A stretch of DNA of 64,000 nt. It comes from Parachlamydia sp. AcF125. Lineage in GTDB: Bacteria; Chlamydiota; Chlamydiia; Chlamydiales; Parachlamydiaceae. Below, piece by piece: positions 9,581 through 18,812 of this stretch. The notes beneath the pieces are model-generated. The model made no database searches and had not been told where the DNA came from. It worked only from the letters and a program-made list of their open reading frames with translations. Positions within the stretch are counted from its first letter, which is position 1. Each line of letters opens with the position of its first letter. A program made the position numbers and the translations under genes. The stretch lies in the NCBI RefSeq assembly GCF_018342475.1, contig NZ_JAEMUD010000001.1, positions 1,054,001 through 1,118,000 of the forward strand, in the 5' to 3' direction.

Positions 9581-9913
9581 GGCTTTCCTCCAGTTTCTAA
9601 AATTAATACTTTCGATTTGCCCTAGTTTGGATAAAAGAAAAACACCGACTCAAATTGAAAGTTTCGCGTTAGCTCGAACGGGTGATAACTCCAGTTTCAA
9701 GAGCCATTACCCTATGGAAAATAATAAAACACCAAGGTGCATAATGTAAAGGGAAAGATCGCCCCCATTTTTCCTTCCCGGTGCACTTTTTTATACGGGT
9801 AGTTGGTAAAAAAAGGCGCAATCTTCTAGCATTGCTATTTTCTTTATCCTCAAGGGTATTTATTAAAATTTTTTAGCTTTTATCAAGCAAACTTACCATC
9901 CATAAAGGTTGTT
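9581..9913. other. divergent intergenic region gapA / M16 protease
   Basis: 333 bp between divergent starts. It must carry both promoters, but I cannot point to a convincing -35/-10 pair for either. No RNA gene or repeat is seen. Confidence 0.5.
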
Positions 9914-12883
9914 ATGACATCTCTTCTTTCATTTGATACAGTGGGACAAAAATATTTAGATTTTGTGGTTACCAAAGCGATTCCCATCAAAGAAATTAAT
10001 TGCAACTTAGTTGAGTTAATCCATACTCCCACAGGCGCGGAAGTTTTACACTTGTCTAACGATGATCCAGAAAATATGTTTTGCTTATCCTTTCGGACAA
10101 TTCCCAAAACTTCTAATGGGATCGCACATATCTTAGAGCATCTCGTTCTTTGCGGCTCAAAAAAATTTCCTCTAAAAGATCCTTTTTTCAGCATGACCCA
10201 TCGCAGTTTAAACACTTTTATGAATGCTTTCACAGGGGCGGATTTTACTTGTTATCCTGCTGCTAGCCAGCTGCCTAAAGATTTTTATAATTTACTAGAG
10301 GTTTATTTGGATGCGGTTTTTCACCCCAATTTAGCCTATCTGAGCTTTTTGCAGGAGGGGTATCGGCTCGATTTTACCGATCCTGCCGATCTCAATTCTG
10401 CTTTAGAATTTAAAGGCGTGGTATTCAACGAGATGAAAGGCGCCCTCTCTTCGCCGACAGCCCGCTTATCAGAGGCTATGTCAAGCGTCCTTTTTCCCAC
10501 TTTGACTTACGGCATTAATTCAGGAGGAGATCCAAAAGTTATTCCTCGACTCACCTATGAGGAGCTTTGCCGTTTTCATGAGGAGTTTTACCATCCCAGC
10601 CGTTGTTTATTCTTTTTTTACGGCAATATGCCCTTAGCAGGTCACCTAGATTTCATTGCCAAAAATGCCCTTTTAAATAGCACCAAAAAAGAACCCCTTC
10701 CCTTTTTACCAAGAGAGAAACGGTTTGCAACGCCAAAAAAAATTGAAATGAGTTATGCAATTGGCCAGGAGGAAACGGAAGAGAAAAAGACCCTATTTGG
10801 CCTAGGGTGGTTGACCGCGCACATTCTAGAACAGAAAGAGTTGCTGGCTTTAACTATCTTAGACATCGTTCTGATGGATACAGATGCTTCGTTGCTTAAA
10901 TTACCTCTTTTAAAGTCTGGCTTATGCACACAAGTCACCTCGTCTCTAGATAGTGAAATTAGCGAAGCGCCTTATATTTTAGTTTTTAAAGGGTGCGAAA
11001 AAGAAAATGTAGAACAGCTCATAGAGATGGTTCTGAAAGTTTTAAGAGAAATTAAAGAAACCGGGATTTCTTGGAATTTAGTGGAAAGTGCCATTCATCA
11101 ACTAGAGTTCCATCGAACAGAAATCACAGGAAATCATGCGCCTTATGGACTTTCACTTTATTTTAGAAGTGCTTTAATGAAACAACATGGAGCTTCTGCA
11201 GAGGATGGTTTACTCATTCACTCTCTATTTGGGGAGCTTAGAGAAGAGTTAGAAAGAAATCCAAATTTATTGCTCGAACTTATGGAGCGGTATTTGATTA
11301 ACAATTCCCACCGGGCTACAGTAATCATGACGCCGGATAAAGGGTTGACGGGAGCTGAATTAGAGGAAGAAAAAGGCGTTTTAAAAAAGATTCAAGAAAA
11401 ACTCACACTAGAAGAAAAGCAGACAATTTCTAAACAAGCCAAAGATTTAGCCGCTTATCAAGAGAAAGAAGAAGAGGTAGATATTCTTCCTTCTGTTTCT
11501 TTAGCGGATGTGCCCAAAAAATCGCAGGTATTTCCGCTGACGAAAGAAAAGGTGGGAGCTGTGGAAGTGTTTTTTCATCCATGCTTCACCAATCAAATCG
11601 TCTATGCCGAATTAGTATTTCCTTTACCAAAGATTGCTCAAGAAGAGCTCTATCTGCTGCGCTTATTAACTCTTTTGATTCCTCAAATGGGATGTGGAGG
11701 ACGTTCCTATGTAGAAAACTTGGAATATATTCAAGCTCATACAGGAGGGGTTGATACTATACTCAACTTTACCCATCACGTTGATCATTCAGCGGCCTTT
11801 ACACCAAGTTTTTCGATGCGGGGAAAAGCACTTTCCCGAAAAACAGATAAATTATTTTCTCTTTTAAAAGAAATGGTGAGCACTATTGATTTAGCAGATA
11901 GAGAAAGAATTAAAGAACTACTTGCGAAACATTATACCAGCCTAGAAATGGGCCTTAACCAAAATGCTCTCAAATATGCGATCAACCTTTCGGCAAGTGG
12001 ATTAGATATCCGTTCTAGCATTGCTAACTCTCTTTATGGATTGGACTATTACTGGAAAATCAAGGCGCTAGTTTCCCATCTTGATGAAAAAGCTGATTGG
12101 CTGATTGAAAAGCTGCAGGGTCTTCAAAACCAACTGATGGGAGTCAAAGGAGCTCATCTGATTTTAGCTTGCGATCAGGAGAAATACGAGGATTTAAGAA
12201 AAGAATGTTTTTACGGATTGGGTCAGCTTCCCGAGAAACCGCTTACTCCTTGGGATCATTCCTCTTATCAGTTAATTAAAGCGGATTCGCAAGGGCGTAC
12301 GATTTCTTCGCCGGTTGCTTTCACCAGCATGATGTTTAAGACGTTAAACTACACTCATCCTGATATGCCAGCCTTAGCGCTCGTTGCGCCCCTTTTTGAT
12401 AATTTGGTTTTACATCCTAAATTACGAGAACAAGGTGGCGCTTATGGGGGAGGGGCTTCATGCAATTCCTTAACGGGCAAATTTTATTTCTTTGCCTACC
12501 GAGACCCCAATATTGCCAGTTCTTTGAAAGCCTTTGAAGAAGCTGTCCAAAGCATAATAAAAGGGGAATTTGAAGATTCTGATTTGGAAGAAGCTAAATT
12601 TGAAATCGTACAAGGGATGGATTCTCCCGTGGCTCCGGGTAGCCGCGCAAGTGTTTCCTATGATTGGATGATTCAAGGAAAGACTCCGGAAATTAGGCAA
12701 GCTTTCCGGGATCGCTTACTGGCATTAACTAAAGAGGATGTGCAAAAAGCGGTGAGACTGCACATTCTCCCCAAAATGGCGGAGGCTACCACCGTCGTAT
12801 TTGCATCAAGAGAGCTTTTTGAGCAGGAAAATCAAGTGCTTGCTAAAAATGGGCGAGCGGTCTTACCGGTTGAACCAATTTAA
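9914..12883 (+). CDS. M16C zinc metalloprotease, presequence-protease (PreP) type
   Basis: 989 residues, the length of the PreP/Cym1 class of M16 peptidases, which degrade short unstructured peptides inside a closed chamber. The inverted zinc motif HILEH sits at residues 72-76, followed by LCGSKKFPLKDPFFSM and SLNTFMNAFTGADFTCYPAAS, which closely resemble mitochondrial PreP. The distal glutamate is probably in GVVFNEMKGALSS. The second half has the conserved EQGGAYGGGASCN segment that completes the active site. No signal peptide is evident, so a cytoplasmic peptide-clearing role is most likely. Chlamydia has an insulinase-family member of this kind. The downstream tRNA-Leu appears to be an independent unit with its own candidate promoter. 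Confidence 0.88.
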   Translation: MTSLLSFDTVGQKYLDFVVTKAIPIKEINCNLVELIHTPTGAEVLHLSNDDPENMFCLSFRTIPKTSNGIAHILEHLVLCGSKKFPLKDPFFSMTHRSLNTFMNAFTGADFTCYPAASQLPKDFYNLLEVYLDAVFHPNLAYLSFLQEGYRLDFTDPADLNSALEFKGVVFNEMKGALSSPTARLSEAMSSVLFPTLTYGINSGGDPKVIPRLTYEELCRFHEEFYHPSRCLFFFYGNMPLAGHLDFIAKNALLNSTKKEPLPFLPREKRFATPKKIEMSYAIGQEETEEKKTLFGLGWLTAHILEQKELLALTILDIVLMDTDASLLKLPLLKSGLCTQVTSSLDSEISEAPYILVFKGCEKENVEQLIEMVLKVLREIKETGISWNLVESAIHQLEFHRTEITGNHAPYGLSLYFRSALMKQHGASAEDGLLIHSLFGELREELERNPNLLLELMERYLINNSHRATVIMTPDKGLTGAELEEEKGVLKKIQEKLTLEEKQTISKQAKDLAAYQEKEEEVDILPSVSLADVPKKSQVFPLTKEKVGAVEVFFHPCFTNQIVYAELVFPLPKIAQEELYLLRLLTLLIPQMGCGGRSYVENLEYIQAHTGGVDTILNFTHHVDHSAAFTPSFSMRGKALSRKTDKLFSLLKEMVSTIDLADRERIKELLAKHYTSLEMGLNQNALKYAINLSASGLDIRSSIANSLYGLDYYWKIKALVSHLDEKADWLIEKLQGLQNQLMGVKGAHLILACDQEKYEDLRKECFYGLGQLPEKPLTPWDHSSYQLIKADSQGRTISSPVAFTSMMFKTLNYTHPDMPALALVAPLFDNLVLHPKLREQGGAYGGGASCNSLTGKFYFFAYRDPNIASSLKAFEEAVQSIIKGEFEDSDLEEAKFEIVQGMDSPVAPGSRASVSYDWMIQGKTPEIRQAFRDRLLALTKEDVQKAVRLHILPKMAEATTVVFASRELFEQENQVLAKNGRAVLPVEPI

Positions 12884-13004
12884 GCCCTTGAGAGTTAAAG
12901 CTATTCGAAAAGGGGTTTCTGGCGATTAGGGCGAAATTTGTCCAAAAGGCGAATTTGATTTGACGATTAATTGGGAAAACAAGTACCTTATTGTTTCTTC
13001 ATCT

Positions 13005-13087
13005 GCTCGGATGGTGAAATGGTAGACACTAGGGACTTAAAATCCCTTGGGAGCAATCCCGTGCTGGTTCGAGTCCAGTTCCGAGCA
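13005..13087 (+). tRNA. tRNA-Leu (anticodon UAA)
   Basis: Class II tRNA of 83 nt. The acceptor stem is GCTCGGA / TCCGAGC with discriminator A. The anticodon stem AGGGA / TCCCT holds loop CTTAAAA, anticodon TAA at 13038-13040. A long variable arm and GGTTCGAGTCC T-arm are present. CCA is not encoded. A possible promoter is TTGACG (12960-12965), 18 bp, TACCTT (12984-12989). Confidence 0.97.
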
Positions 13088-13091
13088 TCTC

Positions 13092-13129
13092 AAAAAGGGC
13101 TTAAGTCTTCATCGGCTTAAGCCCTTTTT
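13092..13129 (+). terminator. Rho-independent terminator after tRNA-Leu
   Basis: Fourteen-bp perfect stem AAAAAGGGCTTAAG / CTTAAGCCCTTTTT with a 10-nt loop, beginning 5 nt after the tRNA. Confidence 0.93.
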
Positions 13130-13444
13130 GCTTTGCCAAATTCAAATAAAAAATTAGACTGGGAGTAGCTAGATTTTTTGGAAGGGCTATTTAGAAAAGA
13201 TAAAAATCGCAATGTCTTTTTATTTTCAGTTGTTTACAATATAGGAAAACAATCGCATATCTTTATTGCCCTTTGCCACTAGCAGTTGCGCAAATCTTTA
13301 GGCGTAACATCCTGCTAACCTAAAAACGCTTCGCTCAAAAACCTACGGTATATTCTGAGAGGCTAATATAAAAATTGCCTTTGCCCTTAAGTAAAAAACA
13401 ATATAAAAAATTGTGTTTTTATTTCTATTTTATTAGGAATTAAG
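13130..13444. other. AT-rich intergenic region
   Basis: About 315 bp upstream of the NAGPA-domain gene. It presumably holds that operon's promoter. I see no convincing promoter pair, gene or repeat. Confidence 0.5.
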
Positions 13445-14587
13445 ATGAACAAAATCCTCCTGAAATTGCCCTGTTTTTTCTTTTGCGTATGCTTTTTCTT
13501 TTCTATTTTTGGAGTAGAGAAAGAGGTAAGGCAAGGTTTATCCTACGAACATATTCTGACGGATGTTCCTCAATCCATCCATATTTTGAAAGTCGATGCC
13601 TCATACTTCGAAATTATGCCTTCAAGAGCTCTTGATGATGGGATAGGCCGGGAAACAGTCTCTTCTTTATCTTCTAGGCATCAGGCAATTGCCGCAATTA
13701 ATGGAGGATTTTTTCAAATAGGGGGGAATTTTGATGGCTTACCTGGGGGAATTCTTAAAATTCGAGAACAGTGGTTTTCTTTGCCTTATAAGCCAAGAGG
13801 AGCTATTGGGTGGACGAAAAATAACCATTTCGTACTCATAGACCAACTTTTAGCTTCTTGTTCGGTGGCGATAAAAGGAAGCACCATTCAAGCAGATGGT
13901 CTAAACCGGCAAAGAAAAAAAGGGGAAAAAATTTTGTATACTTCCGCTTTTCATCGCACCACCTTGACCAATCCTGAAGGGATTGAGCTGGTTGTTGAAA
14001 ATAATAAAATTGATAAAATTTGTTCCCATCGTGGGAGCAATTCAATTCCTATAAAGGGAGTAATTTTATCAATTGGAGAAACTGAAGAGAATTTTTTTAT
14101 CTCTACCTTTTCCAAAGATGATCCTGTGGAGGTTTCTTTTAATATCTTACCTCAAAGTAGCCCATGTTATACTTCTTCTGCCGATTGGGAAAAAATGGAT
14201 TACATTGTAGGGGGGACTCCTATATTAATTAGAAACGGCAAAATAATCTCTGATTTTTCCTCTGAAAAAACTCTCGAAACTTTTCTCACAAACCGCCATT
14301 CCCGCACTTCTATTGGGTTACTGAAAGATAAACGGTGGGTGTTTGTGGTGGTTGATGGAAAACAACCAGGGATGAGTGAAGGAATGACGATGAATGAGCT
14401 TGCTCAATTTATGGCTAAGCTAGGGTGTGTAGAAGCATTAAACCTGGATGGCGGAGGCTCTTCAACTCTCGTGATCAACAAAGCAGTGATAAATCAGCCT
14501 CGGGGAGACGAAGATGAGGGAGAGGGAAAAAGCATCGAAAGAAGAGTTTCGGATGCCATTCTTATTTTAGAGAGAAAAGCTGATTAA
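13445..14587 (+). CDS. exported phosphodiester-glycosidase (NAGPA-domain) protein
   Basis: 380 residues with an N-terminal hydrophobic signal sequence (residues 1-24, ending near SIFGVEK). The rest matches the NAGPA/DUF2233 fold of the human uncovering enzyme and bacterial exopolysaccharide-associated proteins: AAINGGFF at 84-90, GGTPILIRNGK near 258-268, and the signature NLDGGGSSTLV at 333-343 with RRVSDAILI at the end. The family hydrolyses phosphodiester-linked sugars. The substrate here is unknown; the adjacent AmiD gene (14-bp gap, AAGGAG site) points to a cell-wall or envelope glycan. The domain call is firm, the substrate is inference. Confidence 0.85.
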   Translation: MNKILLKLPCFFFCVCFFFSIFGVEKEVRQGLSYEHILTDVPQSIHILKVDASYFEIMPSRALDDGIGRETVSSLSSRHQAIAAINGGFFQIGGNFDGLPGGILKIREQWFSLPYKPRGAIGWTKNNHFVLIDQLLASCSVAIKGSTIQADGLNRQRKKGEKILYTSAFHRTTLTNPEGIELVVENNKIDKICSHRGSNSIPIKGVILSIGETEENFFISTFSKDDPVEVSFNILPQSSPCYTSSADWEKMDYIVGGTPILIRNGKIISDFSSEKTLETFLTNRHSRTSIGLLKDKRWVFVVVDGKQPGMSEGMTMNELAQFMAKLGCVEALNLDGGGSSTLVINKAVINQPRGDEDEGEGKSIERRVSDAILILERKAD

Positions 14588-14601
14588 AAAGGAGCTTATA
14601 T

Positions 14602-15474
14602 ATGACAGCATGCCTATCAATAGATCGAGAAACTTATCTTTCTCCTAATTATTCTGAGAGACGGGGAAATGTGTCTCCGACTATTTTAGTCCTTCATTAT
14701 ACAGCGTGTCCCATGGATGAAGCTTTAAAAAGGTTAACTTCAAAAGCTCAAGCTGTAAGTGCTCACTACTTATTGCCTACCGATGGAAATAAAATTTACA
14801 ATCTTGTAGATGAAACTCATAGAGCTTGGCATGCAGGTGTGAGTCAGTGGAGAGGGGTAAATGATGTAAATTCGTTTTCAATCGGGATTGAAAATGTAAA
14901 CTGGGGATATACCTATGGCTGGTTGCCAGCCGAGCCTACTAACCCTATTGTGCGATATTTCTGGAGTTCGATGATTCATCTAGAGCGGCGCTTGGGAGAA
15001 TTTCTAGAAGCTAGGCAATTATTTTGTTTCCAAAAGCAATGGCATTATTTCCCTAAAAAACAAGTTGATACTTTGACCATTTTAGCAAAAGATATTCTTT
15101 CTAGGTGGCAAATCGATGCTGAAAATGTAGTGGGACATTCTGATATATCTCCCCAACGCAAGGTTGATCCAGGACCCCTTTTTCCTTGGGAAGCACTTGC
15201 TGAAAAGGGAGTAGGAGTTTGGTATGATCCTTTTGTAGATCGAGTTCATTCCAATAAACCAAAGGGAATAAGCGTGTCATGGATGCAAGCGGGCCTCCAA
15301 AAATGGGGATACTCTGTTCCTCAAAATGGAAAGTTAGATCCAGAAACAGAAAAGGTCATGCAAGCTTTTCAGATGCATTTTAGACCAGAAAATTATGGAG
15401 GGGCCATTGATGAAGAGTGCGCTAATATTTTAGATAGGCTTCTTTGTCAACGTGATAATAAAAAGGATCAGTAG
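14602..15474 (+). CDS. amiD: N-acetylmuramoyl-L-alanine amidase, AmiD type
   Basis: Zinc amidase cleaving the MurNAc-L-Ala bond of peptidoglycan fragments (Amidase_2 fold). 290 residues. ILVLHYTA carries zinc ligand H32; WHAGVSQWRG, SIGIEN (catalytic Glu region), VVGHSDISPQRKVDPGPLFPW (remaining His and Asp ligands, read as two motifs) follow. A C-terminal peptidoglycan-binding-like domain ends with VMQAFQMHFRP, nearly as in E. coli AmiD. Unlike E. coli AmiD, which is an outer-membrane lipoprotein, it has no lipobox or signal peptide, so it may act in the cytoplasm or leave by a non-Sec route. An insertion of roughly 30 residues lies in the middle of the catalytic domain. Cotranscribed with the NAGPA-domain gene. 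Confidence 0.92.
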   Translation: MTACLSIDRETYLSPNYSERRGNVSPTILVLHYTACPMDEALKRLTSKAQAVSAHYLLPTDGNKIYNLVDETHRAWHAGVSQWRGVNDVNSFSIGIENVNWGYTYGWLPAEPTNPIVRYFWSSMIHLERRLGEFLEARQLFCFQKQWHYFPKKQVDTLTILAKDILSRWQIDAENVVGHSDISPQRKVDPGPLFPWEALAEKGVGVWYDPFVDRVHSNKPKGISVSWMQAGLQKWGYSVPQNGKLDPETEKVMQAFQMHFRPENYGGAIDEECANILDRLLCQRDNKKDQ

Positions 15475-15476
15475 GC

Positions 15477-15584
15477 ATGAATGGGAAGAAATTTTCCGGC
15501 AAATCATCTCCAAGGCTTTCTGTGCTTGATGGAGTCAAATGGGAGCCATTTCAGTTTGATGACTTATTAAAACAGGCTGAATAG
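15477..15584 (+). CDS. possible 35-residue small protein after amiD
   Basis: ATG at 15477, two bases after the amiD stop, opens a 35-codon frame (MNGKKFSGKSSPRLSVLDGV, then WEPFQFDDLLKQAE). The AAAAGGATCAG just upstream could serve as a ribosome site or allow coupling with amiD. The composition looks protein-like, but the length is too short for a firm call; it may be the remnant of a longer gene. Confidence 0.3.
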   Translation: MNGKKFSGKSSPRLSVLDGVKWEPFQFDDLLKQAE

Positions 15585-15776
15585 TAGGGGTGATAAAACC
15601 ATCCAATCAGCCATGTTAGGAATTTAGAAGGGCTTGAAACCAGCCCTTAAAAAGTGCTGGTTAAGTGTGTGTAAGAGATAAGTAGCCAAGTTATAACCAT
15701 GGTAGGGGCCCTATTTTTCTCTTTGTTTAAACCAGCCCTCTAAACCTAAATGTGCCTAAACCCAAAGCTGAAGAGG
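15585..15776. other. convergent intergenic region with weak hairpin
   Basis: Contains AACCAGC (15638-15644) and GCTGGTT (15656-15662), a 7-bp stem with an 11-nt loop that could help end transcription from either side. No T-run follows. Confidence 0.4.
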
Positions 15777-18428
15777 CTATGGCATTCTTGAGGGGAGGCG
15801 AGCCTCTTCGGAGGGCTTGAGCTTTTTGGCCTTTTTAAAAATTTGCTTTGCTAACACGGCGTGTAGTTTTCCTATTTTAGCTGGAATTCCGGGGTTAATT
15901 TTTGCTCCAATTTGCTCTCCACGTGCATTGGAGTTTTGTTCCGTATTGTTTTGGCTAGCAGAATATTGGTGGATGGCTGTGGCATAAGTCTGGAGCATTG
16001 CCGAATCTCCTTCGTTTGGAAAACGGCCATGCAGGGCTAAAAATACCAGATTCTCTTGCATTTTATCATCTATTCGCCCTGTGCGATCCTCTGCGCTTTT
16101 GCAGAAAAATTCATTAACATGCCCCATTTTTTCTTGAAGCAAGTTATAAGCAACTTGAAAATCCATCACATGCTCAGGTTCGCGAAATTTTCTATAGTGA
16201 AAGATCTTTTGAGCTTCAAAATGAAGGGTTAAAACTTGCTGTAAATTTTCCACTTTTGTGCGAGTTTCATCGGGCCATTCGGGATCTTTTTCCATTAAGA
16301 TGCGCAAGTTCTGCTCAAGGGAGTACTCTTTATTTCGAAAAGCTTTTGTGCGAGCGTCTAATAACGCTTTATGGGTAGCATCAAGCTGTTTTTCAAGAGA
16401 ACTAATTTCAGCTTGTATTTTGTTTATTTCACTTGTAACAGCAGGGGCATTTGAATGCAGGTATTGACTTTGAGCCATTTCCAGCTTTTCGTATAAATCG
16501 GAGAGCCTTCCATCTAAATCAGCTTGTAAATCTTTTTGTTTTTTTGATTTATCTTCAAAACCTTCTTGGTGAATGATATTTTCAAGCAGGGATAATACCT
16601 CTACTGAAACTTCTCCTTCAAGCTCTTTAATTTTTGCCGAAGCCCATTCGTAAACATCTTCTTCAAGGGCATTAAATCCCCGCGCATTGATTCCAGCTTG
16701 AATGGAAGCATCTGGCAGGATTCCGTGCAGCGATTGATTGGTGGCACCTATATTTGCTCCTAAATTCATGAAAGAAATATTGGGTTTAATCCAAACCTCT
16801 TTACCTTCAATTTCTATCTGCATCACTCGATTGTTGAATAAGCGAAGGGCTTGGGCTGATTCTTCTAGCTGAGTTGTTTCGCTTTCCCCTTTCCATTTTC
16901 CCATAATCCCATAAGATTTATTGCGCACAAAATCAAATTGTTTGGCTGTCAATAAAATCATGCTTCGTAAAGGAACTTCTAAGGGCTCTTCAGGAGAGGT
17001 TTTAATATCTGTGTTTTGCAAAATGTTCTGAGCGGCATCTATTAAACCTTGGCGCACATTTTGGGTAGCAATCGCTTGCCGTTTATAGCTATCGGCGATT
17101 GCAATAGGAGGATAGCTAGAATGCCGAATTCCGCTATATAAAACTTGCATGTGATGATTGGCGTCCAATACTCCAAATGAGGTTCGCACATAATTAGCAA
17201 GTCCCTCGCGGTCCCTGATGGTACTAGGAAGGGTTGTTTTAGAAAGGGGAGTTTGCATGCTGACAAATTGTTGAGCTTCTCCATTTCCCTTGTCAATATA
17301 AAAGGTGTTAATAATCGTGGGTCTTCCCCGCTCAAGTACCTGCTTTTTCTCATATTCTGCAAGTTTTTTCAAATTAAAAGCCGGCCGATTTGTGCCGGGG
17401 GGGATAGAACTGCGAATAATATAACTAATATCTGTGGCAAGTTGAGCGATTTTTTGCTCCGCAACCTTGTGTATTTCTTGATAGTAGGTATCTCCATGGT
17501 CTGATTGAATTTTATCCGGATCAATTTGACAATCTGCTTTGATGGATTCCACATATTGAGTTTCTAAGCGTTTAATGCGCTCCATAAGCTCTTCTTTTTG
17601 CTCTTTTGTAATCACGGGATCTTCACTGTATTGCTTTTCTTTATTTTTGCCGATGGTATAATCTTTAGTGCTAGTCATCTCGGTTAAATAGAGCTCAGCG
17701 GCTTCAGCCAGCAACTCTTGCCTTTTCAAAAATCCTTCCGTTTTAACGCCATGGTAGGCCCCTTGGTCAAATTCATTAATTTCAAACGGTTGGCCATTGA
17801 TCGTTAATTTCCAGCTTGTGATCCCATATTTGTCTTTTTCGGGAATTTGATAGGCTTGTCCATTAAAATTAAGAAAAGTTTTTCCACCCACTTCAAAAGT
17901 CGGTTCTCCTTTTTCTTTAGCCTTTCGCAAGGTTTGAATAAAATCTAAGGCTTGTTTGGCCTCTAAGGCGCTTGCTTCTTTAAGCTTAGGAGACTCCCTT
18001 TGGGCAGGGGCAGGAGGAGTTTCGATTTTTACCGAGGAGGAAGTTTTTCCTCGAGAAACAGCAAAGTTGGGCATCAACCTTGAGAGAAAATTTTTAAACC
18101 TTTCTAAGTAATTTTTAACCATGGAAAAATTTCCGGAGACCTTATGTTCTTTAAAATTAACACTCTCATTATTTTCTAGCTTAAATTCCAATGGCTTAAC
18201 TAAAGTCTGCGAATTTTGAATAAGGTCAGCCACTTTTAAAAGGGTCGCTTCAAGCTGGGTATGGGGATCAAAATGGGTATCGTGATAGGGAGTGATAGTG
18301 AGAGGAGGACGGCCATCTAAAGAAACTTCGACAGTACTAAAGGATGTTTCTTTTTGAATTTGGTGGATTTGAACTCGTTGACTAGATGAATCGAGAGGTT
18401 GAGGGGCGCGAGAAGAATCGATACTCAT
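15777..18428 (-). CDS. SopB/IpgD-like phosphoinositide phosphatase, candidate type III effector
   Basis: 883 residues. Near the C-terminus the sequence FFCKSAEDRTGRIDDKM contains a CX5R phosphatase loop (C776 to R782) closely matching the CKSGKDRTG loop of Salmonella SopB and Shigella IpgD. An upstream FMNLGANIGATNQ resembles their NFGVNELAL motif, and QNSNARGEQIG after the loop parallels their QNTGxxGxK segment. Such enzymes dephosphorylate phosphatidylinositol phosphates on host membranes. It exceeds SopB (about 560 residues): there is a long N-terminus and a probable coiled coil between the two motifs, roughly residues 620-720. There is no signal peptide, as expected for a type III substrate. 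It is transcribed alone on this strand; the AT-rich region 18429-18549 lies upstream. Family call from motifs only. Confidence 0.75.
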   Translation of the reverse strand: MSIDSSRAPQPLDSSSQRVQIHQIQKETSFSTVEVSLDGRPPLTITPYHDTHFDPHTQLEATLLKVADLIQNSQTLVKPLEFKLENNESVNFKEHKVSGNFSMVKNYLERFKNFLSRLMPNFAVSRGKTSSSVKIETPPAPAQRESPKLKEASALEAKQALDFIQTLRKAKEKGEPTFEVGGKTFLNFNGQAYQIPEKDKYGITSWKLTINGQPFEINEFDQGAYHGVKTEGFLKRQELLAEAAELYLTEMTSTKDYTIGKNKEKQYSEDPVITKEQKEELMERIKRLETQYVESIKADCQIDPDKIQSDHGDTYYQEIHKVAEQKIAQLATDISYIIRSSIPPGTNRPAFNLKKLAEYEKKQVLERGRPTIINTFYIDKGNGEAQQFVSMQTPLSKTTLPSTIRDREGLANYVRTSFGVLDANHHMQVLYSGIRHSSYPPIAIADSYKRQAIATQNVRQGLIDAAQNILQNTDIKTSPEEPLEVPLRSMILLTAKQFDFVRNKSYGIMGKWKGESETTQLEESAQALRLFNNRVMQIEIEGKEVWIKPNISFMNLGANIGATNQSLHGILPDASIQAGINARGFNALEEDVYEWASAKIKELEGEVSVEVLSLLENIIHQEGFEDKSKKQKDLQADLDGRLSDLYEKLEMAQSQYLHSNAPAVTSEINKIQAEISSLEKQLDATHKALLDARTKAFRNKEYSLEQNLRILMEKDPEWPDETRTKVENLQQVLTLHFEAQKIFHYRKFREPEHVMDFQVAYNLLQEKMGHVNEFFCKSAEDRTGRIDDKMQENLVFLALHGRFPNEGDSAMLQTYATAIHQYSASQNNTEQNSNARGEQIGAKINPGIPAKIGKLHAVLAKQIFKKAKKLKPSEEARLPSRMP

Positions 18429-18549
18429 ACTAACCCTACTTTATTAAAATAAATTAAGTTTAATTATATAACTTTATCATAACATAAAGTTTAAATTTTA
18501 ATTAAACAAATTTATTTAATAAATAGGGTTAGAAAGTAACTAATTAATT

Positions 18550-18783
18550 TTAGCAGCCACAGATTGTGCCTTCACTTTTTTGCTCGCATTTACACGCTTC
18601 TCCCTCACACTTGCAACTTAACTGAGTCTCAGCCTCAGACTGCTGCTGGCATCCACAATGTTTTTGCGGGGTGCATTCACACTTTTCGCACGAGCAGGAG
18701 GTATTAACCGGCGAAGTAGGATGCGCGGACAAAAAACCGACAGTGATAAGAGAGGTGGATAAAAAACTTAAAATTTTTTGCAT
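18550..18783 (-). CDS. exported metallothionein-like cysteine-rich protein
   Basis: 77 residues: a signal peptide (residues 1-20, MQKILSFLSTSLITVGFLSA) and a mature part of about 57 residues with 12 cysteines, at 30, 32, 35, 37, 43, 45, 57, 59, 64, 66, 75 and 77, mostly as CxC pairs (SCSCEKCEC, HCGC, SCKC, ACKC, ICGC). This resembles metallothioneins but matches none I can name. It lies 29 bp after csoR on the same strand with an AAGGAG ribosome site, so it is probably cotranscribed and copper-regulated. Likely role: binding Cu(I) or another soft metal in the periplasm. Metal identity and role are inference. Confidence 0.7.
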   Translation of the reverse strand: MQKILSFLSTSLITVGFLSAHPTSPVNTSCSCEKCECTPQKHCGCQQQSEAETQLSCKCEGEACKCEQKSEGTICGC

Positions 18784-18812
18784 GATAGACTCCTTTTTTT
18801 TATCGTTAAAAA

